Assembly: GCA_014846205.1 (NCBI GenBank)
Contig: RKAY01000141.1
Location: 1 to 6,708, forward strand
DNA: 6,708 nucleotides
Direction: 5' to 3'
Source of the DNA: Collinsella aerofaciens
GTDB lineage: Bacteria; Actinomycetota; Coriobacteriia; Coriobacteriales; Coriobacteriaceae
Positions 1 through 6,407 of the stretch are shown here, one piece after another. Under the pieces are notes generated by a model, which did not search any database, was not told the DNA's origin, and saw only the letters and a program-made list of their open reading frames with translations. Within the stretch, counting starts at the first letter, position 1; the number at the start of each line of letters is the position of its first letter. The translations under genes were made by a program, and so were the position numbers.

Positions 1-1
1 C

Positions 2-766
2 GATGACTTTACCAAGCGCTACCAGTCCCAGACGCCGATCGCCCTGCACGAGTTCCTGTACCCCGTGATGCAGGCCTTCGACTCCGTTCAGATCAAGGCT
101 GACGTGGAAATGGGCGGCACCGACCAGCTCTTCAACCTGCTCGCCGGCCGCGAGCTTATGGAGAAGATGGGCATGGAGCCGCAGATCGCGCTTACCATGC
201 CGCTGCTCGAGGGCACCGATGGCGTGCGCAAGATGTCCAAGTCCTACGGCAACTACATCGGCCTGACCGATGCTCCCAAGGACATGTTCGGCAAGACCAT
301 GTCCATCCCCGACGAGATGATCGGCAAGTACTATCGTCTGGCCAGCTCGCTCACCCCGGCCGAGGTCGACAAGATCGACGCTGCCCTGGCCGACGGTTCC
401 GCCGATCCCTATGAGCTCAAGCGCGCGCTGGGCCGCGACCTGTGCGACACCTATCACGGCGCCGGTGCCGGTGACGAGGCTCAGGCCGAGTTCGACCGCG
501 TGTTCAAGGAGGGCCAGCTTGCCGACTTCCCCGAGAAGCACGTTGAGCTGACCGTCAACGACGAGGGCCAGATCTACCTCGCAGGCCTGCTTAAGGACCT
601 GGGCCTTTCGGCGAGCGCCGGCCAGGCCCGTCGCGACATTGACGGCGGCGGCGTCAAGATCAACGGCAAGGCCGTGGCTCCCAAGAGCTACAACATCGAC
701 CCGAGCGCCCTCAAGCCGGGCGACACCCTCTCCGTAGGCAAGCGCAAGGGCTTTAAATTGGTCTAA
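2..766 (+). CDS. tyrS: Tyrosyl-tRNA synthetase, C-terminal part (5' end outside window)
   Basis: This class I aminoacyl-tRNA synthetase charges tRNA-Tyr with tyrosine in the cytoplasm. The reading frame is open to the left edge of the window, so the first in-frame GTG at 65 is internal and not a start. 254 codons are present; the N-terminal half of the Rossmann fold, with its HIGH-type motif, is missing. Visible are a GGTDQ tyrosine-site segment (about residues 38-42 of the visible part), the canonical KMSKS ATP-binding loop (nt 230-244) followed by YGNYIGL, an alpha-helical anticodon-binding region, and a C-terminal S4-type RNA-binding domain (about nt 572-754, core GQARRDIDGGGVKINGKAV). A true KMSKS, rather than the KFGKT seen in E. 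coli TyrRS, together with GGTDQ places it in the second bacterial TyrRS group. The gene stops at a TAA and is followed by an intrinsic terminator 27 nt later, so it ends its transcription unit. Identity is near certain. Confidence 0.96.
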   Translation, partial: DDFTKRYQSQTPIALHEFLYPVMQAFDSVQIKADVEMGGTDQLFNLLAGRELMEKMGMEPQIALTMPLLEGTDGVRKMSKSYGNYIGLTDAPKDMFGKTMSIPDEMIGKYYRLASSLTPAEVDKIDAALADGSADPYELKRALGRDLCDTYHGAGAGDEAQAEFDRVFKEGQLADFPEKHVELTVNDEGQIYLAGLLKDLGLSASAGQARRDIDGGGVKINGKAVAPKSYNIDPSALKPGDTLSVGKRKGFKLV

Positions 767-793
767 CGAGCAAGTTGACCTCACAAGTGCAAC

Positions 794-830
794 AAGGCCG
801 CAGCCGGGATTCCCGACTGCGGCCTTTTTT
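794..830 (+). terminator. Intrinsic terminator of tyrS
   Basis: The arms aaggccgcag (794-803) and ctgcggcctt (817-826) pair perfectly over 10 bp. The stem can continue with cgg/ccg after one mismatch, leaving a small loop. A run of six T (825-830) follows at once. This is a textbook Rho-independent terminator, 27 nt past the tyrS stop codon. The arms begin with AA and end with TT, but no A-rich tract precedes the hairpin that would make it work in the other direction. Confidence 0.93.
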
Positions 831-837
831 GGTTACG

Positions 838-864
838 ATGATCCCTTGGGGACGGAGGGATCAT
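838..864. repeat. Short palindromic repeat enclosing TGGGGACGG
   Basis: A perfect 9-bp inverted repeat, atgatccct (838-846) and agggatcat (856-864), encloses tggggacgg. It lies between the tyrS terminator and the ade promoter. There is no T-run after it, so it does not look like a terminator. The GGGGAC core recurs in the intergenic regions after ade and between the two HAD genes, which suggests a small member of a dispersed REP-like family. That family assignment is inferred. Confidence 0.5.
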
Positions 865-893
865 TTGGCGGTGCCGTTAAGCGGAGAGGCGTA

Positions 894-921
894 TTGTTGA
901 CCCATCGTTTGGGCATACAAT
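894..921 (+). promoter_or_regulatory. Candidate sigma-70-type promoter for ade
   Basis: A -35-like TTGTTG (894-899) and a -10-like TACAAT (916-921) are separated by 16 bp. Transcription would start near 928, giving a leader of about 60 nt. That leader holds a small hairpin, ctgcgg (935-940) with ccgcag (957-962). The hairpin does not resemble a purine riboswitch aptamer. The only rival box, TTGACC at 897-902, is a better -35 by sequence but would leave just 13 bp to the -10. Support is sequence inspection only. Confidence 0.4.
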
Positions 922-988
922 TGCTATTGGCTTACTGCGGTGAAGGTTTGTCCGCTCCGCAGCTATTTCTACAGTTAAAGGAGTATGT

Positions 989-2809
989 ATGTCCGTTGAG
1001 GTCATGAGGTCTGTGATCGAGGCCGCCGAGGGTCGGGTGCCCGTCGACACACTGTTTGCCAATGCGCAGATCGTCGACGTATATGGCCAGCGCGTGGCGC
1101 CCGGTAGCGTTGCCGTCAAGGACGGCGTAATCGTCGGCGTGCTCTACGACGGTCGCGACGATTCCGCCGGCACCTACGAGGCGGCTGAGGTCATCGACTG
1201 TCAGGGTCGCTATATCGCCCCCGGCTTTATCGACGGACATCTGCATATCGAGTCCTCGAACATCCGTCCCGCCGAGTATGCGCGCATGGCGGCGACGCGC
1301 GGCACCACCACCGCCATTGCCGACAGCCACGAGATCGCCAACGTTTCCGGCCTGGACGGCCTGCGCTTTATGATCGAGGACGGCCGTCGCGCGCCCATTT
1401 CCATCAAGTACATGATGCCCTCGTGCGTGCCCGCGCTGCCCGATGAGCAAGCGGGCGCTGTGATTACCGCCGCTGACATGCAGGCGTTTTTTGCCGAGTA
1501 TCCGGGCGATGTCTTCGGTCTGGGTGAAATGATGAACCTGCCGGGTGTCTTTATGGCCGACCCCGAGACCTGTGCTCGCATCGATGCTGCCAACCAGACG
1601 CCGTCCAAGCAGGTCGACGGCCATGCGCCGCTCGTTGCTGGCAAGGATCTCAATGCCTATGCCGCGGCGGGCATTATCGCCGACCACGAGTCGACGATTC
1701 CCGAGGAGGCGCTCGACAAACTGTCCCGCGGCATGTATGTGATGCTGCGCGAAGGCACGTGCAGCCATGACCTGGCTAACCTGTCGCCGATGCTGCTGGA
1801 AAACCCCGCCCGTGCCCGCCGCTGCTGTTTTGCGACCGATGACCGCGCTCCCTCCGATGCACTTTCGACCGGCATGATCGACAATGCCTGCCGCGTGGCT
1901 ATCGAGGCTGGTATTGACCCCGTGGTTGCCATCTCCATGGCGTCCCTCTCCACGGCCGAGGCATTTGGCCTGGATCACGGCTGCCGCGACCCGCACGAGC
2001 TGCGTGGTGCGATTGCCCCGGGCAAGCGTGCCGACCTGCTGGTGCTCAATGACCTGACGTTTGCCACGGCTCCGCATCGCGTATATGCCGCCGGTGCTCT
2101 GGTGGCGCAGGACGGCACCTTTGTGGGCGAGATTGCACCCGAGATGGCCGAGGTTGCGGCCCTTGCCGATGAGCTGCGTGCTTCCGTTAAGCTGCCGAAG
2201 CTATCGCTCGACGTGTTCGACTATGCCTTTAAGCCGGGCGAGGCCGTGATTGACGTGGTGCCGGGCAAGGCCATCACGGGCATGGCTCGTCCCGAGAATG
2301 CCGAGGGCCTGCGCCGCATTATGCTGATCGAGCGTCACGGCCGCGGCGTGTCACTGCAGGCTGAGGGCGCCGATGGCGACGGTCCCGCCGGCATGGGGCT
2401 CGTCGGCAAGCATATCGGTCGCGGCTGGGTGCGTGGCTTCACCATTACGGGCGGTGCCATCGCCTCGACGATCGGCCACGACTCGCACAACGTATGCGTG
2501 GTGGGCGACAACGCGGCCGATATGATGGCTGCCGTTGAGGCTGTTGGCCAGGGCGGTCACGTGCTGGTGCGCAACGGCGAGGTCGTGGCGCGTATTCCGC
2601 TGGCGCTCGGCGGTCTGATGAGCGAGGGCACGGCCGAGGATGTCGCCGCACAGCACGACGACTTTATGGTCAAGGCGCGCGCCATGGGTATTGAGCCGCC
2701 GCTCGACCCCATCATGGGCATCATCTTCCTGCCCCTACCGGTCATCCCGACGCTCCGCATTCGCCCCGAGGGCATGTTCGACGTCACGACCTTCACCTAC
2801 GCCGACTAG
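989..2809 (+). CDS. ade: Adenine deaminase
   Basis: A 606-residue adenine deaminase (EC 3.5.4.2), which hydrolyses adenine to hypoxanthine and ammonia in purine salvage; cytoplasmic, with no signal peptide. It is slightly longer than the E. coli and B. subtilis enzymes (about 580-590 aa). The amidohydrolase-fold part carries the metal-binding GHLHIES (H84, H86), ADSHE (D112, H114), GLGEMMN around E180, VDGHAP (H212), DHES (H233) and FATDDRAP with the catalytic-type Asp at D284/D285. GAIAPGKRADLLVLND at about 340-355 closes the barrel. From about residue 415 comes the C-terminal domain specific to adenine deaminases, with GHDSHN (496-501), GGLMSE and PLPVIP. The ATG at 989 is chosen because AAAGGAG (977-983) lies 5 nt upstream; an ATG at 985 is out of frame. 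Terminators and promoters around it suggest a monocistronic unit. All key residues are present, so activity is expected. Confidence 0.96.
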   Translation: MSVEVMRSVIEAAEGRVPVDTLFANAQIVDVYGQRVAPGSVAVKDGVIVGVLYDGRDDSAGTYEAAEVIDCQGRYIAPGFIDGHLHIESSNIRPAEYARMAATRGTTTAIADSHEIANVSGLDGLRFMIEDGRRAPISIKYMMPSCVPALPDEQAGAVITAADMQAFFAEYPGDVFGLGEMMNLPGVFMADPETCARIDAANQTPSKQVDGHAPLVAGKDLNAYAAAGIIADHESTIPEEALDKLSRGMYVMLREGTCSHDLANLSPMLLENPARARRCCFATDDRAPSDALSTGMIDNACRVAIEAGIDPVVAISMASLSTAEAFGLDHGCRDPHELRGAIAPGKRADLLVLNDLTFATAPHRVYAAGALVAQDGTFVGEIAPEMAEVAALADELRASVKLPKLSLDVFDYAFKPGEAVIDVVPGKAITGMARPENAEGLRRIMLIERHGRGVSLQAEGADGDGPAGMGLVGKHIGRGWVRGFTITGGAIASTIGHDSHNVCVVGDNAADMMAAVEAVGQGGHVLVRNGEVVARIPLALGGLMSEGTAEDVAAQHDDFMVKARAMGIEPPLDPIMGIIFLPLPVIPTLRIRPEGMFDVTTFTYAD

Positions 2810-2853
2810 TTATCGGGGATGTTCTTCAACGATTAGTCGTCGGGGACACTCTT
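2807..2853. repeat. Pair of imperfect direct repeats with GGGGA(C/T) core
   Basis: Two related 20-nt units stand 27 nt apart. One is at 2807-2826 (tagttatcggggatgttctt) and the other at 2834-2853 (tagtcgtcggggacactctt). By eye they match at 15 of 20 positions. The first unit includes the ade stop codon TAG, so the repeat abuts the coding region exactly. ggggatgttctt in the first unit also differs by one base from the minus-strand ggggacgttctt of the element between the HAD genes (3948-3959), linking the two regions. Confidence 0.45.
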
Positions 2854-2870
2854 TGACGTGTCGCCTGACG
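2838..2870. repeat. Imperfect hairpin over the second GGGGAC unit
   Basis: The arm cgtcggggacac (2838-2849) pairs with gtgtcgcctgacg (2858-2870), with one mismatch and one bulged base, around the loop tctttgac. No T-run follows, so it is not a typical terminator, although it is the first hairpin after ade. Its composition matches the REP-like elements elsewhere in the window. Confidence 0.4.
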
Positions 2871-2948
2871 CCGCGACCATGAGGCCTCTAGCATGTGTGA
2901 GCTATTTGCTAGGTCCTTGTAACGTTTGCGCCCGCGGAGTCTTATCTG

Positions 2949-3014
2949 AGCTCCCTTTGGGTACGTTGGAATCGGATATACGTCCGATTCCATCAAGCCC
3001 GAAGGGAGCTTTTC
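2949..3014 (+). promoter_or_regulatory. Two-tier hairpin that sequesters the RBS of the downstream HAD gene; also terminator-like
   Basis: The outer stem pairs 2949-2961 (agctccctttggg) with 2998-3010 (cccgaagggagct): 13 bp, one of them a G-U. The inner stem pairs tggaatcgga (2967-2976) with tccgattcca (2983-2992), 10 bp perfect, loop tatacg. The tiers are joined by a symmetric 5x5 internal loop. The 3' outer arm contains gaagggag (3001-3008), the only Shine-Dalgarno for the ATG at 3016. A short T4 tract (3010-3013) follows. It could be the distant ade terminator, an attenuator or an RBS-masking leader. A weak promoter, TTGTAA (2918-2923) and TTATCT (2942-2947) with an 18-bp spacer, would start transcription inside the 5' arm and so avoid the masking. 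I recognise no known riboswitch family here. Confidence 0.6.
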
Positions 3015-3015
3015 T

Positions 3016-3810
3016 ATGTTTAAACTGATTGCATCCGATATGGACGGCACGTTGCTTGACGAAAACGGCCAGGTGCCTCCCGAGACCTACGAACTGATTC
3101 TGGCGCTACACGAGCATGGCGTGCATTTCGCCGCATCGTCAGGTCGTCGCTACGATCGCCTGTGCGAGTTCTTTGCGCCCGTTCGCGACAAGATGGACTT
3201 TGTCGCCGCCAACGGCGCCCAGGTCTACGCCGACGGCAAGATGGTAGACCGTGAGGTGTATTCACACCTGGCGATTCGAAGGCTCGCCCAGGCTGTCGCG
3301 ACGTTTCCCAATCTGCATCTTGCGCTTTTTGACCGAACCAAGTCCTTCCTGCTCGATGACGAGTGCAAGTTCGTGCGTGAGGTCGATAAGGACCTTCCCA
3401 ATGCCGAGCGCATTTGGGAGCTGCCCGATCCCAGCGTAAATATCATAAAGGCGAGTATCTTTTGCGATGACGGTGCCGTTATGGACAGTGCGTACGTGCT
3501 ACAGCGCGAACTCGGTCAGCTCTTTACTTTTGCGCCTTCGGGTAACGCGTGGATCGATGCTATGCAGCCCGGCGTGTCGAAAGCCTCGGGAATCGAGCAG
3601 CTCATGGAGCACTATGGCGTCGAACGCGACGAGGTCATGGCGTTTGGCGACTCGATGAACGACTACGAGATCATTCGCTTTGTCGGCACGGGTTGCGCGA
3701 TGGAAAATGCGCGCCCCGCGCTCAAGGCGGTGGCCGATCGCGTGGTGGGGCGCAACCGCGACCACGCCGTCCAGCAGGAGCTCCGTCGCGTGCTGGAGAG
3801 TCTCGCTTAA
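3016..3810 (+). CDS. Cof-type HAD-IIB family phosphatase
   Basis: A 264-residue haloacid-dehalogenase superfamily hydrolase of the Cof/YidA type, a usual length. Members are Mg2+-dependent cytoplasmic phosphatases acting on sugar phosphates, flavin or pyridoxal phosphates, and similar small molecules. The substrate cannot be read from sequence. Motif I is DMDGT with nucleophile D8 and acid/base D10. Motif II is SSGR (41-44), motif III the lysine K189 in GVSKASGI, and motif IV GDSMND (D212, D216). The C2 cap lies between motifs II and III, about residues 80-185. ANG at 65-67 is typical of the family. The ATG at 3016 has agggag 7 nt upstream, but that site is buried in the hairpin at 2949-3010. 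The gene stands alone on this strand and converges with a second HAD-IIB gene across a repeat element. All catalytic residues are intact. Confidence 0.92.
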   Translation: MFKLIASDMDGTLLDENGQVPPETYELILALHEHGVHFAASSGRRYDRLCEFFAPVRDKMDFVAANGAQVYADGKMVDREVYSHLAIRRLAQAVATFPNLHLALFDRTKSFLLDDECKFVREVDKDLPNAERIWELPDPSVNIIKASIFCDDGAVMDSAYVLQRELGQLFTFAPSGNAWIDAMQPGVSKASGIEQLMEHYGVERDEVMAFGDSMNDYEIIRFVGTGCAMENARPALKAVADRVVGRNRDHAVQQELRRVLESLA

Positions 3811-3811
3811 T

Positions 3812-3971
3812 CCGGCAGATGGGGACGTTTCTTTTCTGCCGCTAGTGGGGGAGGGGGGGACAGTCCTTGCAGCTTTTTCGCGAAGAGTGTCCCTAAACCA
3901 CTCATTGGGGACAGACTTAAATGAGTGCCGCCAGCGACTAGCCATTTAAGAACGTCCCCAATGACTGCCGG
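3812..3971. repeat. Composite palindromic GGGGAC element (REP/MITE-like) between convergent genes
   Basis: About 160 bp with inverted ends. The left end begins ccggcag then atggggacgtt (3812-3829). The right end, read on the minus strand from 3971, begins ccggcag then tcattggggacgtt, so the ends match except for a 3-nt indel. Inside are three sub-elements: a 7-bp hairpin cggcaga (3813-3819) with tctgccg (3835-3841); gggaca (3857-3862) with tgtccc (3888-3893); and a long hairpin at 3902-3964. The element starts one base after one HAD stop codon and ends ten bases before the other. No reading frame in it looks coding. It may be a non-autonomous element mobilised by a REP-associated tyrosine transposase encoded elsewhere, and may double as a bidirectional transcription stop. 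Both roles are inferred. Confidence 0.6.
3902..3964. repeat. Long hairpin: 11-bp plus 8-bp stems
   Basis: tcattggggac (3902-3912) pairs perfectly with gtccccaatga (3954-3964). After a 3x3 internal loop, cttaaatg (3916-3923) pairs with catttaag (3943-3950), leaving a 19-nt loop. An alternative fold pairs actcatt (3900-3906) with aatgagt (3920-3926). No T-run follows on either strand. It is the best-formed sub-unit of the larger composite repeat. Confidence 0.7.
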
Positions 3972-3981
3972 GTTGCTGCTG

Positions 3982-4824
3982 CTAGGCGAGTGCAGCCATG
4001 ATGGTGCGGGCGACGCCGTCGTGGTCGTTGTCGAACTCGGTGATGGCGTCGGCCGCCTCGCGGTCCTCGGGTTCGGCGTTGATCATAGCCATGCCGTGGC
4101 CTGCTGCCTGCAGCATGGGAATGTCGTTGATGTTGTCGCCGAACGCCCAGGCGTCAGCGAGAGGCTCGCCCAGATGCCCACATAGCCAAGCCAATGCCGT
4201 TCCCTTGGTGGCTCCCTCGCCCATGACCTCGATATTCATGGCGTACGAACGCGTGACCTCAATGCCTCCGAGCGTTTCGAGCTCCGCCGCGATGGCGTCG
4301 CAATCGGCTGAGTCGTGCCAGTACATGGCGATGCGTTCGAGTGTCTCGACCTCGTCGATCTTGCTATCGATATCCATGTCGATCGGTGTTCGCGTGCGCT
4401 TGAGCGAAGCTGCGATGTGGGGGTCGCCGCCGCAGAACTCATCCAGGCGCGTGTAGAGCGAGCGGGGGAGGAAGCACTGCCCGTCCGCGAAGATATCGAA
4501 GGTGACGTCATGGCCGGCGGCGATGCTATGGACGCGGCGGGCGATGGCGCGGTCGAGCGGACGGCTCAAAATGCGCGTAGCACGTAAGACATCGGTGGGC
4601 GTACCGTCGTCGAGCTGCCAGACGCTGGCACCGTTGGCACAGACCGCGTAGTGTACGGCGGGGTGGGCGAGGATGGGCTCAAAGATGCCCGACAGCGGGC
4701 GCCCCGTGCAGGGCACAAACTCAACACCGCGGCGCGCAAGCTCGTCGAGCATCGCCCAGGTGGCGTCGCTCATCTGCTTATCACTCGTCAGCAGCGTTCC
4801 GTCCATATCGGAAAACACAATCAT
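3982..4824 (-). CDS. Cof-type HAD-IIB family phosphatase (second, divergent paralogue)
   Basis: A 280-residue HAD-superfamily hydrolase of the HAD-IIB/Cof class, presumably a cytoplasmic Mg2+-dependent small-molecule phosphatase of unknown substrate. Motif I is SDMDGT (nucleophile D6, acid/base D8). Motif II is CTGR (T40), motif III K207 in GATKGTAL, and motif IV GDNINDIPML (D230, D234). The C2 cap spans about residues 80-200. CANGAS (62-67) and the C-terminal NDHDGVARTI are family hallmarks. It shares the motif framework with the HAD gene at 3016-3810, but the caps differ clearly, so it is not a recent duplicate. The ATG at 4824 has GAAAGGG (minus strand, 4840-4834) 9 nt upstream. The gltA terminator ends just before that site, so expression needs read-through or a promoter overlapping the terminator. 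All catalytic residues are present. Confidence 0.92.
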   Translation of the reverse strand: MIVFSDMDGTLLTSDKQMSDATWAMLDELARRGVEFVPCTGRPLSGIFEPILAHPAVHYAVCANGASVWQLDDGTPTDVLRATRILSRPLDRAIARRVHSIAAGHDVTFDIFADGQCFLPRSLYTRLDEFCGGDPHIAASLKRTRTPIDMDIDSKIDEVETLERIAMYWHDSADCDAIAAELETLGGIEVTRSYAMNIEVMGEGATKGTALAWLCGHLGEPLADAWAFGDNINDIPMLQAAGHGMAMINAEPEDREAADAITEFDNDHDGVARTIMAALA

Positions 4825-4847
4825 TCGATGCAGCCCTTTCTGCTGGC

Positions 4848-4888
4848 ATAAAAAGCGTGGCCGAGGGCGGTGATGCCCTGGCCACGCT
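4848..4888 (-). terminator. Intrinsic terminator of gltA, directly upstream of the HAD gene
   Basis: On the minus strand agcgtggcc (4888-4880) and agggc (4879-4875) pair with gccct (4868-4864) and ggccacgct (4862-4854). That gives 14 bp with one bulged base at 4863 and a six-base loop, followed by TTTTTAT. It begins about 23 nt after the gltA stop codon. The T-run ends about 7 nt before the Shine-Dalgarno of the next minus-strand gene. There is no T-run on the plus side, so it works in one direction. Confidence 0.9.
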
Positions 4889-4911
4889 CGGGTTCTATAA
4901 CGGTCCGCGTC

Positions 4912-6330
4912 CTAGCGATCGGCGAGCGGCTTGTACTCCAGCGGCTCGATAACCGGGCGATACGCGGGACGGATGATGCGGTGCGCGCAGAAGAGCTCTT
5001 CCATGCGGTGCGCCGACCAGCCGGCCATGCGGGCGACGGCGAATAACGGCGTAAAAAGCGTCTCGGGCACGCCGAGCATCTTGTAGATAAAGCCTGTGTA
5101 CAGGTCGATGTTGGCGCAGATGGGCTTGGTCATGCCGTGGTCGCGCATGACCTGTGGTGCCAGGCGCTCGATGCGCTCGATGAGCGCGAATTCATCGCCC
5201 AGGTCCTTCTTGGCGGCAAGTGTGCGCGCGTAACGGCGGCACACCTCGGCGCGCGGGTCGCTCAGCGTGTAGACGGCGTGGCCCATGCCGTAGATGAGAC
5301 CCGTGCCGTCGAAGGCCTGCTTGTCGAGGATCTTGCCCAGGTAGGCCGCGACCTCGTCCTCGTCCTCCCAGTTGGAGACATGCGCGCGGATGTCCTCGTG
5401 CATAGACACGACCTTGGCATTGGCACCGCCGTGGCGCGGGCCCTTGAGCGAGCCGATGGCCGCGGCGTAGGCAGAATACGGGTCGGTGGCCGAAGACGAC
5501 AGCACGCGGCAAGCGAAGGTGGAGTTGTTGCCGCCGCCATGCTCGGCATGCAGCATGAGCATCACGTCGAGCAGCATCGCCTCATCGCGGGTGAACGCCA
5601 TGCCGCCGCGCAAGACCTGTAGGATGGTCTCGGCGGTGGAGAGACCAGGCGTGGGGTGCGGCACATGAACCTCGGAGCCGCGAAGCTTGGCGACCGAGGC
5701 CATGTGTGCGAAGGCGGCGATGCGCGGGAGACGTGCGAGCATGGAAATAGCGACGTCGATTTCATGCTCGGGCGTGATCACGTCGGGCTCGGCATCGAAG
5801 GCGTAGAGCAACAGTACGGCGCGCTGGAGCACGTTCATGATGCTCGACGACACCGTGGTCATAGGGAACTCTTTAACGTACTCGTCGCTCAGATGTCTAA
5901 AGGCGCCCAGGCGCTCGCAAAAGCCGTCGAGCTCTTCCTTGTTGGGCAGCGAACCCGTGATAAGCAGATAGGCGACTTCCTCATAGCCGTAGCGATTCTC
6001 GGCCTGGGCATTGTTGACCAGATCCTCGATGCTGTAGCCGCGAAGCGTGAGCTTGCCCTGATCGGGCACGACCTTTCCGTCGACCTTGTTGTAGCCGTGC
6101 ACATCCGAGATACGAGTGAGGCCCGCGACCACGCCCGAGCCGTCAGCATTGCGCAGGCCGCGCTTGACATTGTGCTCGACAAACAGACCCTCTTCATAAG
6201 GATCGGTCGGAAGGCCGTGGTAGAGGCTTTCGCTCTCAGACGAAATCTGGCGGCTTGCTTCGTAATCCAGAACCAGTCGGCTCAAGTGGTCATCGAAGCG
6301 GTAATAGATTTTCTTGGCGTCGTAGGCCAT
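4912..6330 (-). CDS. gltA: Citrate synthase
   Basis: A 472-residue citrate synthase, condensing oxaloacetate and acetyl-CoA to citrate in the cytoplasm. In an anaerobe this mainly feeds the oxidative branch toward 2-oxoglutarate and glutamate. The catalytic triad is visible: H264 in HAEHGGGNNST, H351 in YGMGHAVY followed by DPR, and D409 in NIDLYTG. GPRHGGAN (297-304) supplies another conserved active-site segment. The protein is longer than the 427-aa E. coli enzyme. The extra length lies mainly before KLTLRGYSIEDL (about 93-104), an extension seen in citrate synthases of gut Firmicutes and Actinobacteria. A 2-methylcitrate synthase cannot be fully excluded, but no propionate-pathway genes are near. 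The start is supported by GGAGAGGAG (minus strand, 6344-6336), 5 nt before the ATG. The ACT gene lies 77 nt upstream on the same strand with no terminator between, so co-transcription is likely. The gene ends at its own strong terminator. Confidence 0.94.
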   Translation of the reverse strand: MAYDAKKIYYRFDDHLSRLVLDYEASRQISSESESLYHGLPTDPYEEGLFVEHNVKRGLRNADGSGVVAGLTRISDVHGYNKVDGKVVPDQGKLTLRGYSIEDLVNNAQAENRYGYEEVAYLLITGSLPNKEELDGFCERLGAFRHLSDEYVKEFPMTTVSSSIMNVLQRAVLLLYAFDAEPDVITPEHEIDVAISMLARLPRIAAFAHMASVAKLRGSEVHVPHPTPGLSTAETILQVLRGGMAFTRDEAMLLDVMLMLHAEHGGGNNSTFACRVLSSSATDPYSAYAAAIGSLKGPRHGGANAKVVSMHEDIRAHVSNWEDEDEVAAYLGKILDKQAFDGTGLIYGMGHAVYTLSDPRAEVCRRYARTLAAKKDLGDEFALIERIERLAPQVMRDHGMTKPICANIDLYTGFIYKMLGVPETLFTPLFAVARMAGWSAHRMEELFCAHRIIRPAYRPVIEPLEYKPLADR

Positions 6331-6407
6331 GCGCGCTCCTCTCCGGGCCGCATCGGGGTGGCTTGCATGGGCATGCGCGTGTCAGGCAATCCCCGGCGGC
6401 TTGCTCG

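Noticed and set aside
65..766. GTG at 65 as the start of a short tyrS-like protein.
   Set aside because: The same frame continues to the left edge with TyrRS-like sequence (FLYPV just before), so the gene is cut by the window and not N-terminally truncated.
928..988. A purine riboswitch in the ade leader.
   Set aside because: Only one 6-bp hairpin (935-962) is present; there is no three-way junction or conserved loop sequence, and the leader is too short for the aptamer plus a switch.
932..2077. A 381-codon open frame on the minus strand, antisense to ade.
   Set aside because: It mirrors the codon structure of a GC-rich gene, its product has no recognisable domain, and the plus-strand frame encodes a full adenine deaminase with all motifs.
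2888..2912. Inverted repeat ctagca / tgctag between ade and the HAD gene.
   Set aside because: Only 6 bp with a 13-nt loop and no T-run; likely chance.
3499..3945. A minus-strand frame across the end of the first HAD gene and the repeat.
   Set aside because: It overlaps conserved HAD motifs III and IV on the other strand and runs through palindromic repeat DNA; no domain is visible.
3812..3971. A CRISPR array or phage attachment site in the repeat-rich gap.
   Set aside because: The repeats are inverted and unevenly spaced, with no regular repeat-spacer period, no tRNA gene and no integrase nearby.
5137..5622. A 161-codon plus-strand frame antisense to citrate synthase.
   Set aside because: Its translation is low-complexity and rich in V, A, R and H, as expected of a shadow frame; the minus strand codes for the citrate synthase active site here.
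6365..6376. The palindrome gcatg-gg-catgc between the ACT gene and gltA, as an operator.
   Set aside because: It is a single short copy in GC-rich DNA with no adjacent promoter; not enough to support a regulatory site.
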